Assembly (NCBI RefSeq): GCF_001858025.1
Contig: NZ_LZQD01000002.1
Location: 524,120-588,119 of the forward strand
Source of the DNA: Trichormus sp. NMC-1
GTDB taxonomy: Bacteria > Cyanobacteriota > Cyanobacteriia > Cyanobacteriales > Nostocaceae
Length of the DNA stretch: 64,000 nucleotides
Direction: 5' to 3'
This document shows, in pieces, positions 46,598 to 55,066 of the stretch; the stretch's first letter is position 1; every line of letters begins with the position of its first letter. The position numbers and the translations under genes were made by a program. Under the pieces are notes generated by a model. It had not been told where the DNA came from. It saw only the letters and a program-made list of their open reading frames with translations, and searched no databases.

Positions 46598-47023
46598 TCA
46601 AATGCAAGGAATATTATCGATTAAGCGATCGCAAATTACTGTCAGTTGATCTTGGCTATTAACGGGGCCGCGCGGCGTTGGTAGTTCGGTATTAGGCCAG
46701 TTGGATAAACTATTACAGGGACAAAACAAAGCTGGCATTCCCACACTACGTATGGGTACTGGCATAGAACAACGACTGCAAGGCAGCATTTCCCAGGCTG
46801 GTGTCAGCAGTTCAGCTATGGTTTCGTGAGTGCCTTCTAAATAACAGTCACTAATTTCTAATGAAAGAATACTTTGCCAGCATTCTTCAAATTCTGGGCT
46901 ATAGCGATCGCCTTTTAGGACTGGGCTAGGTAAGAAGCTGTGATTACCATTACCTACAATCACTTTCTTCCCTAACTGAAACCAGTGAGCAATATATTCT
47001 TTAACTTCTTGTTCGTTTGCCAT
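46598..47023 (-). CDS. Conserved hypothetical protein with a cysteine cluster
   Basis: 141 residues of unknown function. The middle part has PCSRCSMPVPIRSVGMPALFCPCN, a CxxC...CxC cluster that could bind zinc or an iron-sulphur centre. The N-terminal EQEVKEYIAHWFQLGKKVIVGNG is helical. Convergent with the GGDEF/EAL gene and 56 bp downstream of cobU on the same strand, so it may be co-transcribed. I recognise no family. Confidence 0.65.
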   Translation of the reverse strand: MANEQEVKEYIAHWFQLGKKVIVGNGNHSFLPSPVLKGDRYSPEFEECWQSILSLEISDCYLEGTHETIAELLTPAWEMLPCSRCSMPVPIRSVGMPALFCPCNSLSNWPNTELPTPRGPVNSQDQLTVICDRLIDNIPCI

Positions 47024-47079
47024 ATGCTTAATTGTAGTTTTAATTCAGAAATTTTACCTGGTCAATCTTTAATTTTGAA

Positions 47080-47628
47080 TTAAGGCTTTGCTACTGGTAA
47101 GGGAGAACCGAGAAGACTGAGATTAAGAACATAACCACCAGTGACTAAGTAAACAGTTTCTGAAATCGCACCTAACTGACGAACTAAAGAACCCAAGCGA
47201 TCGCGGAATGTCCTACCTATGGGATAAGCTGGTACTATACCCCAACCTGTTTCTTCCCCTACAAATACTAGATCAGCCTCAACTAAACGCACTATTTTGA
47301 GCAATTCTGCCAGGGTATTTTCCCAACTCACATCGTCTTGTTCTAGAAAATTAGCGACCCAAGTTCCCAAAGAATCAATTAAAAGACAGGTATTAGGCCG
47401 GGCATTAGCTAGGGTAGCAGCAAGTTCTACAGGTACATATAAAGTTACCCAGTCTTGAGGACGGCGTTTTTGGTGTTTTTCAATACGTTGCTGCCACTCT
47501 TGATCTTGGGGATTTTCTGTAGCTGTTGCTATGTAAATAACGGGTTTTTCTGACTGTATTGCTAAAGTTTCCGCCCATTCACTTTTACCTGAGCGTGCTG
47601 GGCCTGTTACTAAAATAACTCTACTCAT
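47080..47628 (-). CDS. cobU: Adenosylcobinamide kinase/guanylyltransferase CobU/CobP
   Basis: It phosphorylates adenosylcobinamide and then transfers GMP from GTP, giving adenosylcobinamide-GDP for the nucleotide-loop end of B12 synthesis. 182 residues with P-loop GPARSGKSEWAE (residues 9-20), YIATATENPQDQEWQQRIEKHQKRRP (the catalytic His is in this segment), and LIDSLGTWVANFL and VGEETGWGIVPAYPIGRTFRDRLG further on. Full length. Divergent from an unknown conserved gene. Confidence 0.94.
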   Translation of the reverse strand: MSRVILVTGPARSGKSEWAETLAIQSEKPVIYIATATENPQDQEWQQRIEKHQKRRPQDWVTLYVPVELAATLANARPNTCLLIDSLGTWVANFLEQDDVSWENTLAELLKIVRLVEADLVFVGEETGWGIVPAYPIGRTFRDRLGSLVRQLGAISETVYLVTGGYVLNLSLLGSPLPVAKP

Positions 47629-47765
47629 AAGATATCACAATCTTGGTCTTTCATAAACTCTTGTTCTACCTATAGAATAAAGAAAAGTTTCTCAATAATT
47701 TGCTCTCTTAACAAACTGATTCGGAAATCAATCAATACCACCAGAACAAGCTTCAGGATCTCTTT

Positions 47766-48572
47766 ATGAAAGCAGGCTTAAAACGGATTGAGGCAACTCT
47801 ACATGATTTGGGGATTCGTGGCACTGACTTAAGCACAGACACAGGTGATTCAACAAAACGCCCGTTCTCCTTTAGGATTAGCATCGGAGCTAACAAAACT
47901 ACAGACATTACAGAGCCTTCAGATGATGAGGGCATCAATACCGTTGACTTAAGCAAAGATCCTGACAGTAAATCGTCTTCAGATCCCAATTTATTTTCCC
48001 AGGATAATTCCGTACAAACTTTTCCCGCGCAGTTAGGTGGAGGCAAAACACCTAGCCTACCTAAGTTTAAAACACCGAGCTTCAGTAACCATCGCCACGG
48101 AGCCAATCCAGCATTTGCAATGAATCTCTTACAAGAAATTCAAGAGACTGTCGCTGATTGGCAAACTGAGCTACAGGTCATTCTGCAACAAATCCAGGAT
48201 ATTTATTTAGATGGGCCAGTGATTAATGGCTGGTTAGAATCCAATCCTCAAGAACCAGAACCAGGAGGAACGGCAACACTGCGTCATGCGGAAGTTGAGC
48301 GTCTGATGGATTATGTGGAAGAAATTTGTGAAACTGGTGATCAGGGATCATCTCCATCATCGCGTACTGGCTACCGTCTCTGTGGAGTCGATGCGGCTGG
48401 TAAAGTCTGGTCGCGTTTATGTCCAGTAGAGCAAGTTCCTACTGTGAGCATGGCTATCGCCCGTTATCAAAAATTACGTCAACTGTTTGGACGCAAACAA
48501 TATCTAGAAACTCGGCTGAGTCAATTAGCAGAAACACTTGTGGCTTTACACAGTCATATCCGACAAGCATAA
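47766..48572 (+). CDS. Conserved cyanobacterial hypothetical protein
   Basis: 268 residues. The N-terminal third is low-complexity and acidic (DTGDSTKRPF, SDDEGINTVDLSKDPDSKSSSD). The C-terminal two thirds look structured: QEIQETVADWQTELQVILQQIQDIYLDGPVINGWLES, HAEVERLMDYVEEICE, TGYRLCGVDAAGKVWSRLCPVEQVP and a helical end with QYLETRLSQLAETLVALHSHIRQA. I recognise no catalytic motif. Divergent from cobU. Confidence 0.75.
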   Translation: MKAGLKRIEATLHDLGIRGTDLSTDTGDSTKRPFSFRISIGANKTTDITEPSDDEGINTVDLSKDPDSKSSSDPNLFSQDNSVQTFPAQLGGGKTPSLPKFKTPSFSNHRHGANPAFAMNLLQEIQETVADWQTELQVILQQIQDIYLDGPVINGWLESNPQEPEPGGTATLRHAEVERLMDYVEEICETGDQGSSPSSRTGYRLCGVDAAGKVWSRLCPVEQVPTVSMAIARYQKLRQLFGRKQYLETRLSQLAETLVALHSHIRQA

Positions 48573-48584
48573 AGTATTGCTAAA

Positions 48585-48618
48585 TTGGTGACAATTTTTT
48601 CATGAAACTTGTCGCCAA
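48585..48618. terminator. Hairpin between unrelated genes
   Basis: TTGGTGACAA pairs with TTGTCGCCAA (one G-U or mismatch) around a T-rich loop. It lies just after the preceding gene's stop and is followed by AAAATTGTTTT. Weak terminator candidate for the plus strand. Confidence 0.35.
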
Positions 48619-48746
48619 AAATTGTTTTCAGCAAAATTACGTTCGTCAATAAGTACTTTATAGGGTAGATTAATAACCAGTAGGCAAAAGTTGAATTGGA
48701 TATTTTTAACGAAATTCTAAATTTAAAAACTATAGTAATCAATCCC

Positions 48747-49679
48747 ATGCCGGACTTACAAATCTCTGCTATCATCTGTACTCACAATCGAGATACCTAT
48801 TTAGGTGCAGCGATTGACAGTCTATTGGCGCAGGACTTTACTGCTAACTTTGAAATTGTAGTAGTGGATAATGGATCTAGCGATCGCACTCGTGAAGTTG
48901 TAGAACAAAGAGCAACCGATCCCCGCCTTAACTACATTTTTGAACCTACCCTAGGCTTATCAGTAGCTCGCAACACAGGCGCTAAGGCTACCAGCGCAGA
49001 AATTATCGCTTATTTGGATGATGATGCAGTCGCTAGTCCCCAATGGTTGCAAGTTTTGTATTCTGCCTACGAAAATAATCCCAACATAGCGATCGCTGGT
49101 GGTAAAGTTACCCTCATCTGGCCTCCAGACATTGAACCACCAAAGTGGATATCTCCCGGACTAGCAGGTAACTTAGGAGCCTACGACTTGGGAGACAGTA
49201 TCGTCTACATTGAACAGCCCGGTTCCACCCCTAGAGGCTTAAATTACTCTATTCGGCGCAGTTTTCTAGAAGTTATAGGCGGTTTTGACCCTCAACTAGG
49301 ACGAGTCGGCAAAAACCTATTATCTAATGAAGAACTGCAAATGACCGAATTTGCCCTTCAGCGTGGTTGGCAAGTAGCTTATCTTCCCCAAGCCCTAGTT
49401 GCTCACAATGTTGCCCCAGAACGTCTAAAACCCTCCTGGTTTTTAAACCGGGGTTGGTGGCAAGGTATTAGTGAGTGCTATCGGGAACAACTTGCTGGTA
49501 AAGCCGGTATTGGTCAACTGCAACGAGGCAGCGAGAAGTTTGTACGTGGCTTATATAAATCCTTACAATATATTACTGATCCAGCCGAAAGATTTGATAA
49601 ACTAGTCTATGCTTATGGTCAGATTGGTTACTTAAATGCAGCCATTCAAGGACTTCTTTTTACAGCGAACAAAAAATAA
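48747..49679 (+). CDS. Family 2 glycosyltransferase
   Basis: 310 residues from the ATG at 48747 (MPDLQISAIICTHN; the earlier in-frame Met belongs to AT-rich spacer). The GT-A fold has ISAIICTHNRDTYLGAAIDSLLAQ, EIVVVDNGSSDRT, the DxD site DDDA in IAYLDDDAVASPQWL, and a C-terminal acceptor region (GGFDPQLGRVGKNLLSNEELQMTEFALQRGWQVAYLPQALVAH). It probably adds a sugar to an exported polysaccharide. It heads a three-gene cluster with another GT2 enzyme and an acetyltransferase. Confidence 0.9.
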   Translation: MPDLQISAIICTHNRDTYLGAAIDSLLAQDFTANFEIVVVDNGSSDRTREVVEQRATDPRLNYIFEPTLGLSVARNTGAKATSAEIIAYLDDDAVASPQWLQVLYSAYENNPNIAIAGGKVTLIWPPDIEPPKWISPGLAGNLGAYDLGDSIVYIEQPGSTPRGLNYSIRRSFLEVIGGFDPQLGRVGKNLLSNEELQMTEFALQRGWQVAYLPQALVAHNVAPERLKPSWFLNRGWWQGISECYREQLAGKAGIGQLQRGSEKFVRGLYKSLQYITDPAERFDKLVYAYGQIGYLNAAIQGLLFTANKK

Positions 49680-49697
49680 ATTAAAGTAAAAATTATT

Positions 49698-50627
49698 ATG
49701 TCATCTAAAATACCAGTCTCCGTACTCATTCCCGCCAAAAACGAAGAATCTAACTTACCTGCCTGTTTAACTAGTCTGGCAGTAGCTGATGAAGTTTTTG
49801 TTGTCGATTCCCAAAGTAGCGATAAAAGTATTGAAATTGCGGAGAGTTACGGGGCAAAAGTCGTACAATTCAACTTTAATGGCAGTTGGCCGAAAAAGAA
49901 AAATTGGTCATTAGAAAATCTACCTTTTCGGAATGAATGGGTGCTAATTGTTGATTGTGATGAGCGGATTACACCTGAATCTTGGGCAGAAATTGCCGAA
50001 GTAATTAAAAGCAATGAGTGTAATGGTTATTACATCAATCGCCGTGTATTTTTCTTGGGAAAATGGATTCGTCACGGAGGTAAATATCCTGATTGGAATC
50101 TCCGCTTATTTAAACATCAAAAAGGCCGCTACGAAAACCTCAACACCGAAGATATACCCAACACAGGTGATAACGAAGTTCACGAACACGTAATTTTGCA
50201 AGGACAAGTTGGGTATCTCAAACATGATATGCTCCACGAAGATTTCCGCAATCTTTATCACTGGTTAGAAAGACATAACCGCTATTCTAATTGGGAAGCT
50301 CGTGTGTATTTAAATTTGCTCACAGGTAAAGATAATGGTAAAACAATTGGTGCAAATCTATTTGGTGATGCAGTACAACGTAAACGCTTCTTAAAAACAG
50401 TGTGGGTACGCTTGCCATTTAAACCATTATTAAGGTTTATTTTGTTCTATATTGTTCAGCGCGGCTTTTTAGATGGCAAAGCTGGATATATCTATGGACG
50501 GTTATTGAGCCAATATGAATATCAAATTGGAGTCAAACTTTACGAATTACGCAGTTGTGGTGGACAGTTAAATACTGCCAATACATCTGAATCAACCTCC
50601 TCAACTTTGTCTCAGGAAGCAGGGTAA
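49698..50627 (+). CDS. Family 2 glycosyltransferase (WaaE/KdtX-like)
   Basis: 309 residues: VSVLIPAKNEESNLPACLTSL, DEVFVVDSQSSDKSIEIAESYGA, WVLIVDCDERITPESWAEI (the DxD site), then GYYINRRVFFLGKWIRHGGKYPDWNLRLFKHQKGRY and EHVILQG, typical of the WaaE-like subgroup acting on lipopolysaccharide or capsule. The C-terminal tail ANTSESTSSTLSQEAG is low-complexity. It starts 18 bp after the first GT2 and ends 43 bp before a very long heptamer array. Confidence 0.9.
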   Translation: MSSKIPVSVLIPAKNEESNLPACLTSLAVADEVFVVDSQSSDKSIEIAESYGAKVVQFNFNGSWPKKKNWSLENLPFRNEWVLIVDCDERITPESWAEIAEVIKSNECNGYYINRRVFFLGKWIRHGGKYPDWNLRLFKHQKGRYENLNTEDIPNTGDNEVHEHVILQGQVGYLKHDMLHEDFRNLYHWLERHNRYSNWEARVYLNLLTGKDNGKTIGANLFGDAVQRKRFLKTVWVRLPFKPLLRFILFYIVQRGFLDGKAGYIYGRLLSQYEYQIGVKLYELRSCGGQLNTANTSESTSSTLSQEAG

Positions 50628-50670
50628 TGGGTAATGGGGAAATATTTATCTTTCTCCTGACTAATGACTC

Positions 50671-51069
50671 CAATGACCAATGACCAATGACCAATGACCA
50701 ATGACCAATGACCAATGACCAATGACCAATGACCAATGACCAATGACCAATGACCAATGACCAATGACCAATGACCAATGACCAATGACCAATGACCAAT
50801 GACCAATGACCAATGACCAATGACCAATGACCAATGACCAATGACCAATGACCAATGACCAATGACCAATGACCAATGACCAATGACCAATGACCAATGA
50901 CCAATGACCAATGACCAATGACCAATGACCAATGACCAATGACCAATGACCAATGACCAATGACCAATGACCAATGACCAATGACCAATGACCAATGACC
51001 AATGACCAATGACCAATGACCAATGACCAATGACCAATGACCAATGACCAATGACCAATGACCAATGAC
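50671..51069. repeat. Heptanucleotide STRR array, 57 perfect CAATGAC units
   Basis: 399 bp made of 57 uninterrupted copies of CAATGAC, ending in degenerate TAATGAC and AGATGAC units that run straight into the start of the acetyltransferase gene. Seven is not a multiple of three, so all three minus-strand frames read the same heptapeptide (GHWSLVI) and stay open; those frames are not genes. It contains no AGGAG-like ribosome-binding site. Confidence 0.97.
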
Positions 51070-51071
51070 TA

Positions 51072-51641
51072 ATGACAGATGACAGACCTTTTGTAGATTT
51101 ACGTAAATATGACCAATCCTGGTTTGACCGAGGTCGTCCGGGTTGGTATGTTTTAATATGGTGGTTGGTGCAAGCGATCGCATTTCCTCTGACTCCCCAA
51201 CCGCTAAATATTCTGCGTCGCGCCCTGCTGCGGCTATTTGGAGCTAAGATTGGCAAAGGCGTATTAATTAGACCCACAGCCCGTTTTACCTATCCTTGGA
51301 AAGTTACCATTGGTGATTACAGTTGGATTGGTGATGATGTAGTTTTCTACAGTCTTGATCAGATTATTATTGGTGAACAGTGCATAGTTTCTCAAAAAAG
51401 TTACCTGTGTACAGGTAGTCATGATATTCAAGATCCAGCCTTTGGTTTAAAAACCGCAAGTATTACCATCGGTAATGGTGCATGGGTAGCAGCAGATTGT
51501 TTCCTAGCCCCAGGAGTAGAAATCGGTGCTAATGCAGTAATTGGGGCGCGTAGTAGTGTTTTTACTAATATGCCACCGAATCAAGTTTGTTGGGGCAGTC
51601 CTTGTCGTCCTCACCATGAGAGAATAATTCGTAATTCGTAA
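51072..51641 (+). CDS. WcaF-like hexapeptide acetyltransferase
   Basis: 189 residues: an N-terminal hydrophobic helix (WYVLIWWLVQAIAFPLTP), then left-handed beta-helix hexapeptide repeats (IGKGVLIRPTARF, VTIGDYSWIGDDVVFYSLD, IIIGEQCIVSQKSYLCTGSHD with the catalytic His, ITIGNGAWVAADCFLAPGVEIGANAVIGARSSVF). It would O-acetylate a saccharide, consistent with the two GT2 genes upstream. The ATG at 51072 lies inside degenerate units of the heptamer array and has no Shine-Dalgarno, so the exact start and translation efficiency are uncertain. Confidence 0.88.
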   Translation: MTDDRPFVDLRKYDQSWFDRGRPGWYVLIWWLVQAIAFPLTPQPLNILRRALLRLFGAKIGKGVLIRPTARFTYPWKVTIGDYSWIGDDVVFYSLDQIIIGEQCIVSQKSYLCTGSHDIQDPAFGLKTASITIGNGAWVAADCFLAPGVEIGANAVIGARSSVFTNMPPNQVCWGSPCRPHHERIIRNS

Positions 51642-51811
51642 ACAGGGAACAGGGAACAGGGAATAAATAGGCAGGGGGCAGTAGATCATTATTTCTCCCC
51701 ATCTCCGTGTCTCCGCGTCTCCGCGTCTCCCCATCACCCCATCCCCTGCTATAAAAGCCCACACTGGATTAGAAATTTCCGAATACAGTGTGGGTAGTTG
51801 AGGTTTTGAAA

Positions 51812-53548
51812 TTATGCCGGATAAATCCTTAACCGACGATTTGGTTCTTCGCCAAAACTGTCAGACTTGAGTCGATAATGTTCTACCAACTCATGCTGCA
51901 TTTTTCTAACTTGAGAAGAACGAGGTAATAACTCAACAGGCTGACCTTTAGGAATGACAATTTGCTCAACTGCAAGTCTTGCTTCTTCCAAAGCGTCCAT
52001 CTCGTCATCACTGCCATTGTGAAGTAACAATTGTAATTCTCGGTCATCGCCCAGTTCCGGATCATCCATGTTCAGCAACCGCCGCAAACCACGAGTAATT
52101 TGGGGAATGGTGCTGGACTTAATCACATGAATTGGCACATGACGAGCTTTTGCCATTTGCCTTAACTTAGCGTGATTTTTGACGTGCGATCGCAATGCCA
52201 AAATTGCATCAGCACTATCTATATCTTTTGTTAATGCCACAGGCAAAGTGAGAACATTAATTACCTGTTCCAATTGGTGACGACTCACCCCATAGGGGTA
52301 AATGTGTAATGGTAAATCTTCCCCATTTGGCCCCGCTAGTTTAGGAGTACTGAAATCAATACTGTCTGAATAATTGAAAGATTCATCCAACAAGCGGTCA
52401 AATTCACTGCGCCCAGTCGGACGTTCCCGTTCTAGAGACAAAGGCGGCAGAGCTACCATTTGTCCAGAAGCACGCCAGCCATTGACCTGCCGAGCAGCGG
52501 GGAAAGATTCTTCATCATTAGCCAGCTGTCCACCGCGACCATTAACCACAGATAGCTGTCTGGTAATCGCCACCTTTCCCTGTTCATCAACAGTTCTCGT
52601 TTGTGGGCTGGCTTGCCGACCTCGCAACAGAGTATCAACTGTGTCAGCTACACTTTCATGTACTACCCAGCGCTGTCGTTCTAGCATTTCCACAGCAATC
52701 TCAAAAGTGGGAGGAGCTTTACGTTCCAAAACCGTCTTTTGAGAACCCCTTCTTCTGGCTTCATCATCTCCTAACGTCACAGCCTGAATACCCCCAACCA
52801 AATCAGAAAGGGTAGGGTTTTTAATCAGGTTTTCAATCTGATTACCGTGAGCAGTACCTACCAATTGCACACCCCTTTCCGCAATGGTACGCGCCGCTAA
52901 AGCTTCCAGTTCCGTACCAATTTCATCAATAACGATGACTTCTGGCATATGGTTTTCTACAGCTTCAATCATCACTTGGTGCTGTAGTTCTGGTTTAGCC
53001 ACTTGCATTCGTCTAGCACGACCAATTGCCGGGTGAGCAACATCACCATCTCCAGCGATTTCGTTAGAGGTGTCAATAATTACAACACGTTTATGTAAAT
53101 CATCCGCCAACACACGGGCAATTTCTCGTAAGGCGGTAGTCTTACCCACACCTGGACGACCGAGCATGAGAATCGATTGACCAGTTTCGACCAAATCGCG
53201 GATCATGGCAATTGTGCCGAATACTGCCCGACCGACACGACAGGTTAAGCCAATAATTTTACCCGTGCGGTTGCGGATAGCACTAATCCGATGCAAAGTT
53301 TGCTCAATTCCCGCCCGATTATCTCCGCCAAAGGTTCCAACTCTTTGAATGCAATCATCTATTTGTGCTTGAGTAACGGGTGTTTCGCTTAGATACTCAG
53401 CTTCATTAGGAAAGCGAGCTTCGGGGCGACGACCTAAATCCAAGACCACTTCCACTAAACTATCTCGTTTGGGATGATTCTCTAGTACGTTTCGCAGGTC
53501 TTGGGGCAAAATGTCTAACAACTTTTGGAGATCTTCTGTAATCGTCAT
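51812..53548 (-). CDS. Ycf45-type R3H-domain AAA ATPase
   Basis: 578 residues from the ATG at 53548 (MTITEDLQKLLDILPQDL), 29 codons into the longest frame. The AAA core has Walker A GRPGVGKTTALREIARVL, VVIIDTSNEIAGDG, a Walker B-like VIVIDEIGTELEALAA and the AHGN box GTAHGNQIENLIKNPTL. A variable middle follows, then a C-terminal region that resembles an R3H-type single-stranded nucleic-acid-binding segment (KSSTIPQITRGLRRLL; EARLAVEQIV; MQHELVEHYRLKSDSFGEEPNRRLRIYP). Conserved in cyanobacteria and plastids; role not established. Its start lies 41 bp from the ldpA stop, same strand. Confidence 0.88.
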   Translation of the reverse strand: MTITEDLQKLLDILPQDLRNVLENHPKRDSLVEVVLDLGRRPEARFPNEAEYLSETPVTQAQIDDCIQRVGTFGGDNRAGIEQTLHRISAIRNRTGKIIGLTCRVGRAVFGTIAMIRDLVETGQSILMLGRPGVGKTTALREIARVLADDLHKRVVIIDTSNEIAGDGDVAHPAIGRARRMQVAKPELQHQVMIEAVENHMPEVIVIDEIGTELEALAARTIAERGVQLVGTAHGNQIENLIKNPTLSDLVGGIQAVTLGDDEARRRGSQKTVLERKAPPTFEIAVEMLERQRWVVHESVADTVDTLLRGRQASPQTRTVDEQGKVAITRQLSVVNGRGGQLANDEESFPAARQVNGWRASGQMVALPPLSLERERPTGRSEFDRLLDESFNYSDSIDFSTPKLAGPNGEDLPLHIYPYGVSRHQLEQVINVLTLPVALTKDIDSADAILALRSHVKNHAKLRQMAKARHVPIHVIKSSTIPQITRGLRRLLNMDDPELGDDRELQLLLHNGSDDEMDALEEARLAVEQIVIPKGQPVELLPRSSQVRKMQHELVEHYRLKSDSFGEEPNRRLRIYPA

Positions 53549-53588
53549 GCTTTCTATGGTGACGTTTGTAGAGATAACGAATGAGCGA

Positions 53589-54770
53589 TTAGGGGTACCG
53601 CTGTGACTTGAGTTGGGAAACGAGAGAATGGGCAAGCTCTACAGCCTGCCAGAGTAATTCTGGTTCTTCTTCCAGACGGACTGTTGCCTTAATACTAGTG
53701 TGACTCACCTCCTGATTCTCTAATTTTTCAAGAATGGGTGACAGCAATACACGGGCATAGCTACCGTAAGCAATGCCGGCAATTTTGGATTTTGGATTTT
53801 GGATTTTGGATTTTGGATTGTTATGTTCTAATCTAAAATCTAAAATCGGCAATCTAAAATCGTTTAGCAGTCCCATTGCCTTTAACTTGGGGACGGTGTA
53901 GCTATTAGTACCGCCTGCTAACTGCACATATCCTGGTAGGTTTGCTGCCAAAACTTTTTGCCCTAATTTTATGGCTGCTATAGTGGTTCCATCGCCAATG
54001 TCACCACTCATAGAGCGCCCGTCTGTTTGCCAAATTACAACTTGGGGACGGGGGGCAATGATTTTATAAATTGCTTGCAGGTAATCAATTAGTCCTTCAT
54101 GATCGTTACAGCTGATAGCTATTACCTTTAATTTATCTACTCCAGATGCCAAAGCTGACCACAGGCGCTGGAATTCTGCCAAACGCCCTACTTGTGTATG
54201 AATTTCTATCGCATCTATTCCCGTTTGCATGATCAGTGGTGCGTTGCCTCTGGCAAGCGAAGCTATGGCTTCTGGAGTTGAGACATATGATACTGTATCA
54301 ATTATGTCATAGGGACAAGCTGGGATGCAACGACCGCAGCCATAACACTTCTGAGCAACAATTCCTGAAAAACTATCTTCTATATTGTTAAACACAATTG
54401 CTTGTGCTGGACAAACTTTTTCACAGGGTCTAGGGCAATCCGTTGGACAATTACTAGAATTAAACTCTGCTTTTCTAAAATGGGGGTCTTCTCCATCGTT
54501 GAGGCTGACCATTAACAAGGGTAAATTGCCTTGAAAGCCAAAGCCTCGCTCTTGGGCATCCCTCACCAAATCCTTGGCTGCTAGTAAACCTGCTTGTGCT
54601 GCGGCAACCACAGCTGGATCAGCTGCCACATCTATGCAGTCAGCGCCCGCCAAAGTGTAGGCTAATGTTAAGCTTCTGACCGCAGGTAAATGTTGGTAAC
54701 TGGCTCCACAGATCAATTTGAACCAGCGACCTTGTTGTAGGGATTTTAAAGGGGCTAACAGATTAGTCAC
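53589..54770 (-). CDS. ldpA: Light-dependent period protein LdpA (iron-sulphur)
   Basis: A redox-sensing Fe-S protein that tunes the circadian clock to light in cyanobacteria. 393 residues with two ferredoxin-like clusters: CPTDCPRPCEKVCPAQ and CYGCGRCIPACPYD (roughly residues 109-155). Downstream TIM-like segments (IMQTGIDAIEIHTQVGRLAEFQRLW and KLKVIAISCNDHEGLIDYLQ) follow the family. Between GLLN and IAGIAYGSYARVLL an extra stretch of about 28 residues is encoded by TTTTGGA-type STRR sequence (53778-53862) and reads in frame. Probably co-transcribed with the ycf45-type gene. Confidence 0.92.
   Translation of the reverse strand: MTNLLAPLKSLQQGRWFKLICGASYQHLPAVRSLTLAYTLAGADCIDVAADPAVVAAAQAGLLAAKDLVRDAQERGFGFQGNLPLLMVSLNDGEDPHFRKAEFNSSNCPTDCPRPCEKVCPAQAIVFNNIEDSFSGIVAQKCYGCGRCIPACPYDIIDTVSYVSTPEAIASLARGNAPLIMQTGIDAIEIHTQVGRLAEFQRLWSALASGVDKLKVIAISCNDHEGLIDYLQAIYKIIAPRPQVVIWQTDGRSMSGDIGDGTTIAAIKLGQKVLAANLPGYVQLAGGTNSYTVPKLKAMGLLNDFRLPILDFRLEHNNPKSKIQNPKSKIAGIAYGSYARVLLSPILEKLENQEVSHTSIKATVRLEEEPELLWQAVELAHSLVSQLKSQRYP
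53778..53862. repeat. In-frame STRR insertion in ldpA
   Basis: TTTTGGA heptamers (about six) followed by TCTAAAA-type units occur within the ldpA frame, encoding about 28 low-complexity residues (PKSKIQNPKSKI and DFRLPILDFRL). The same ATCCAAA heptamer type recurs before cobG at 60470. Confidence 0.75.
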
Positions 54771-55066
54771 TCTTCTATTATGCGTTTATCGGCCGGAAAA
54801 TTGCACCGGATCATCTAGAAAAAATCGCATTTATTTTTTTTGCATAGTGATCTTAGATTTTCACCTGACTATAGGAGTGTAATTTGTCATGATGCGGTAA
54901 TACCAATTTTATGTGAGCTTGCACATAATTCTGAAATCCATTGATTTATCTGTCTTCATCCGCGTTTATCTGCGTGTATCCGCGTTCCATTATTCTATGC
55001 AGCTTCATATTAATCTGGTATAAGGTGCGTTACTTGACATTTTGCAGTATTTCGATTAAGCACACA

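Noticed and set aside
50671-51069. CRISPR array
   Set aside because: The units are contiguous heptamers without spacers, and no cas genes are present.
50533-51277. Three long overlapping minus-strand frames rich in GHWSLVI
   Set aside because: They are the reading of a 7-bp repeat in all three frames and carry no independent coding signal.
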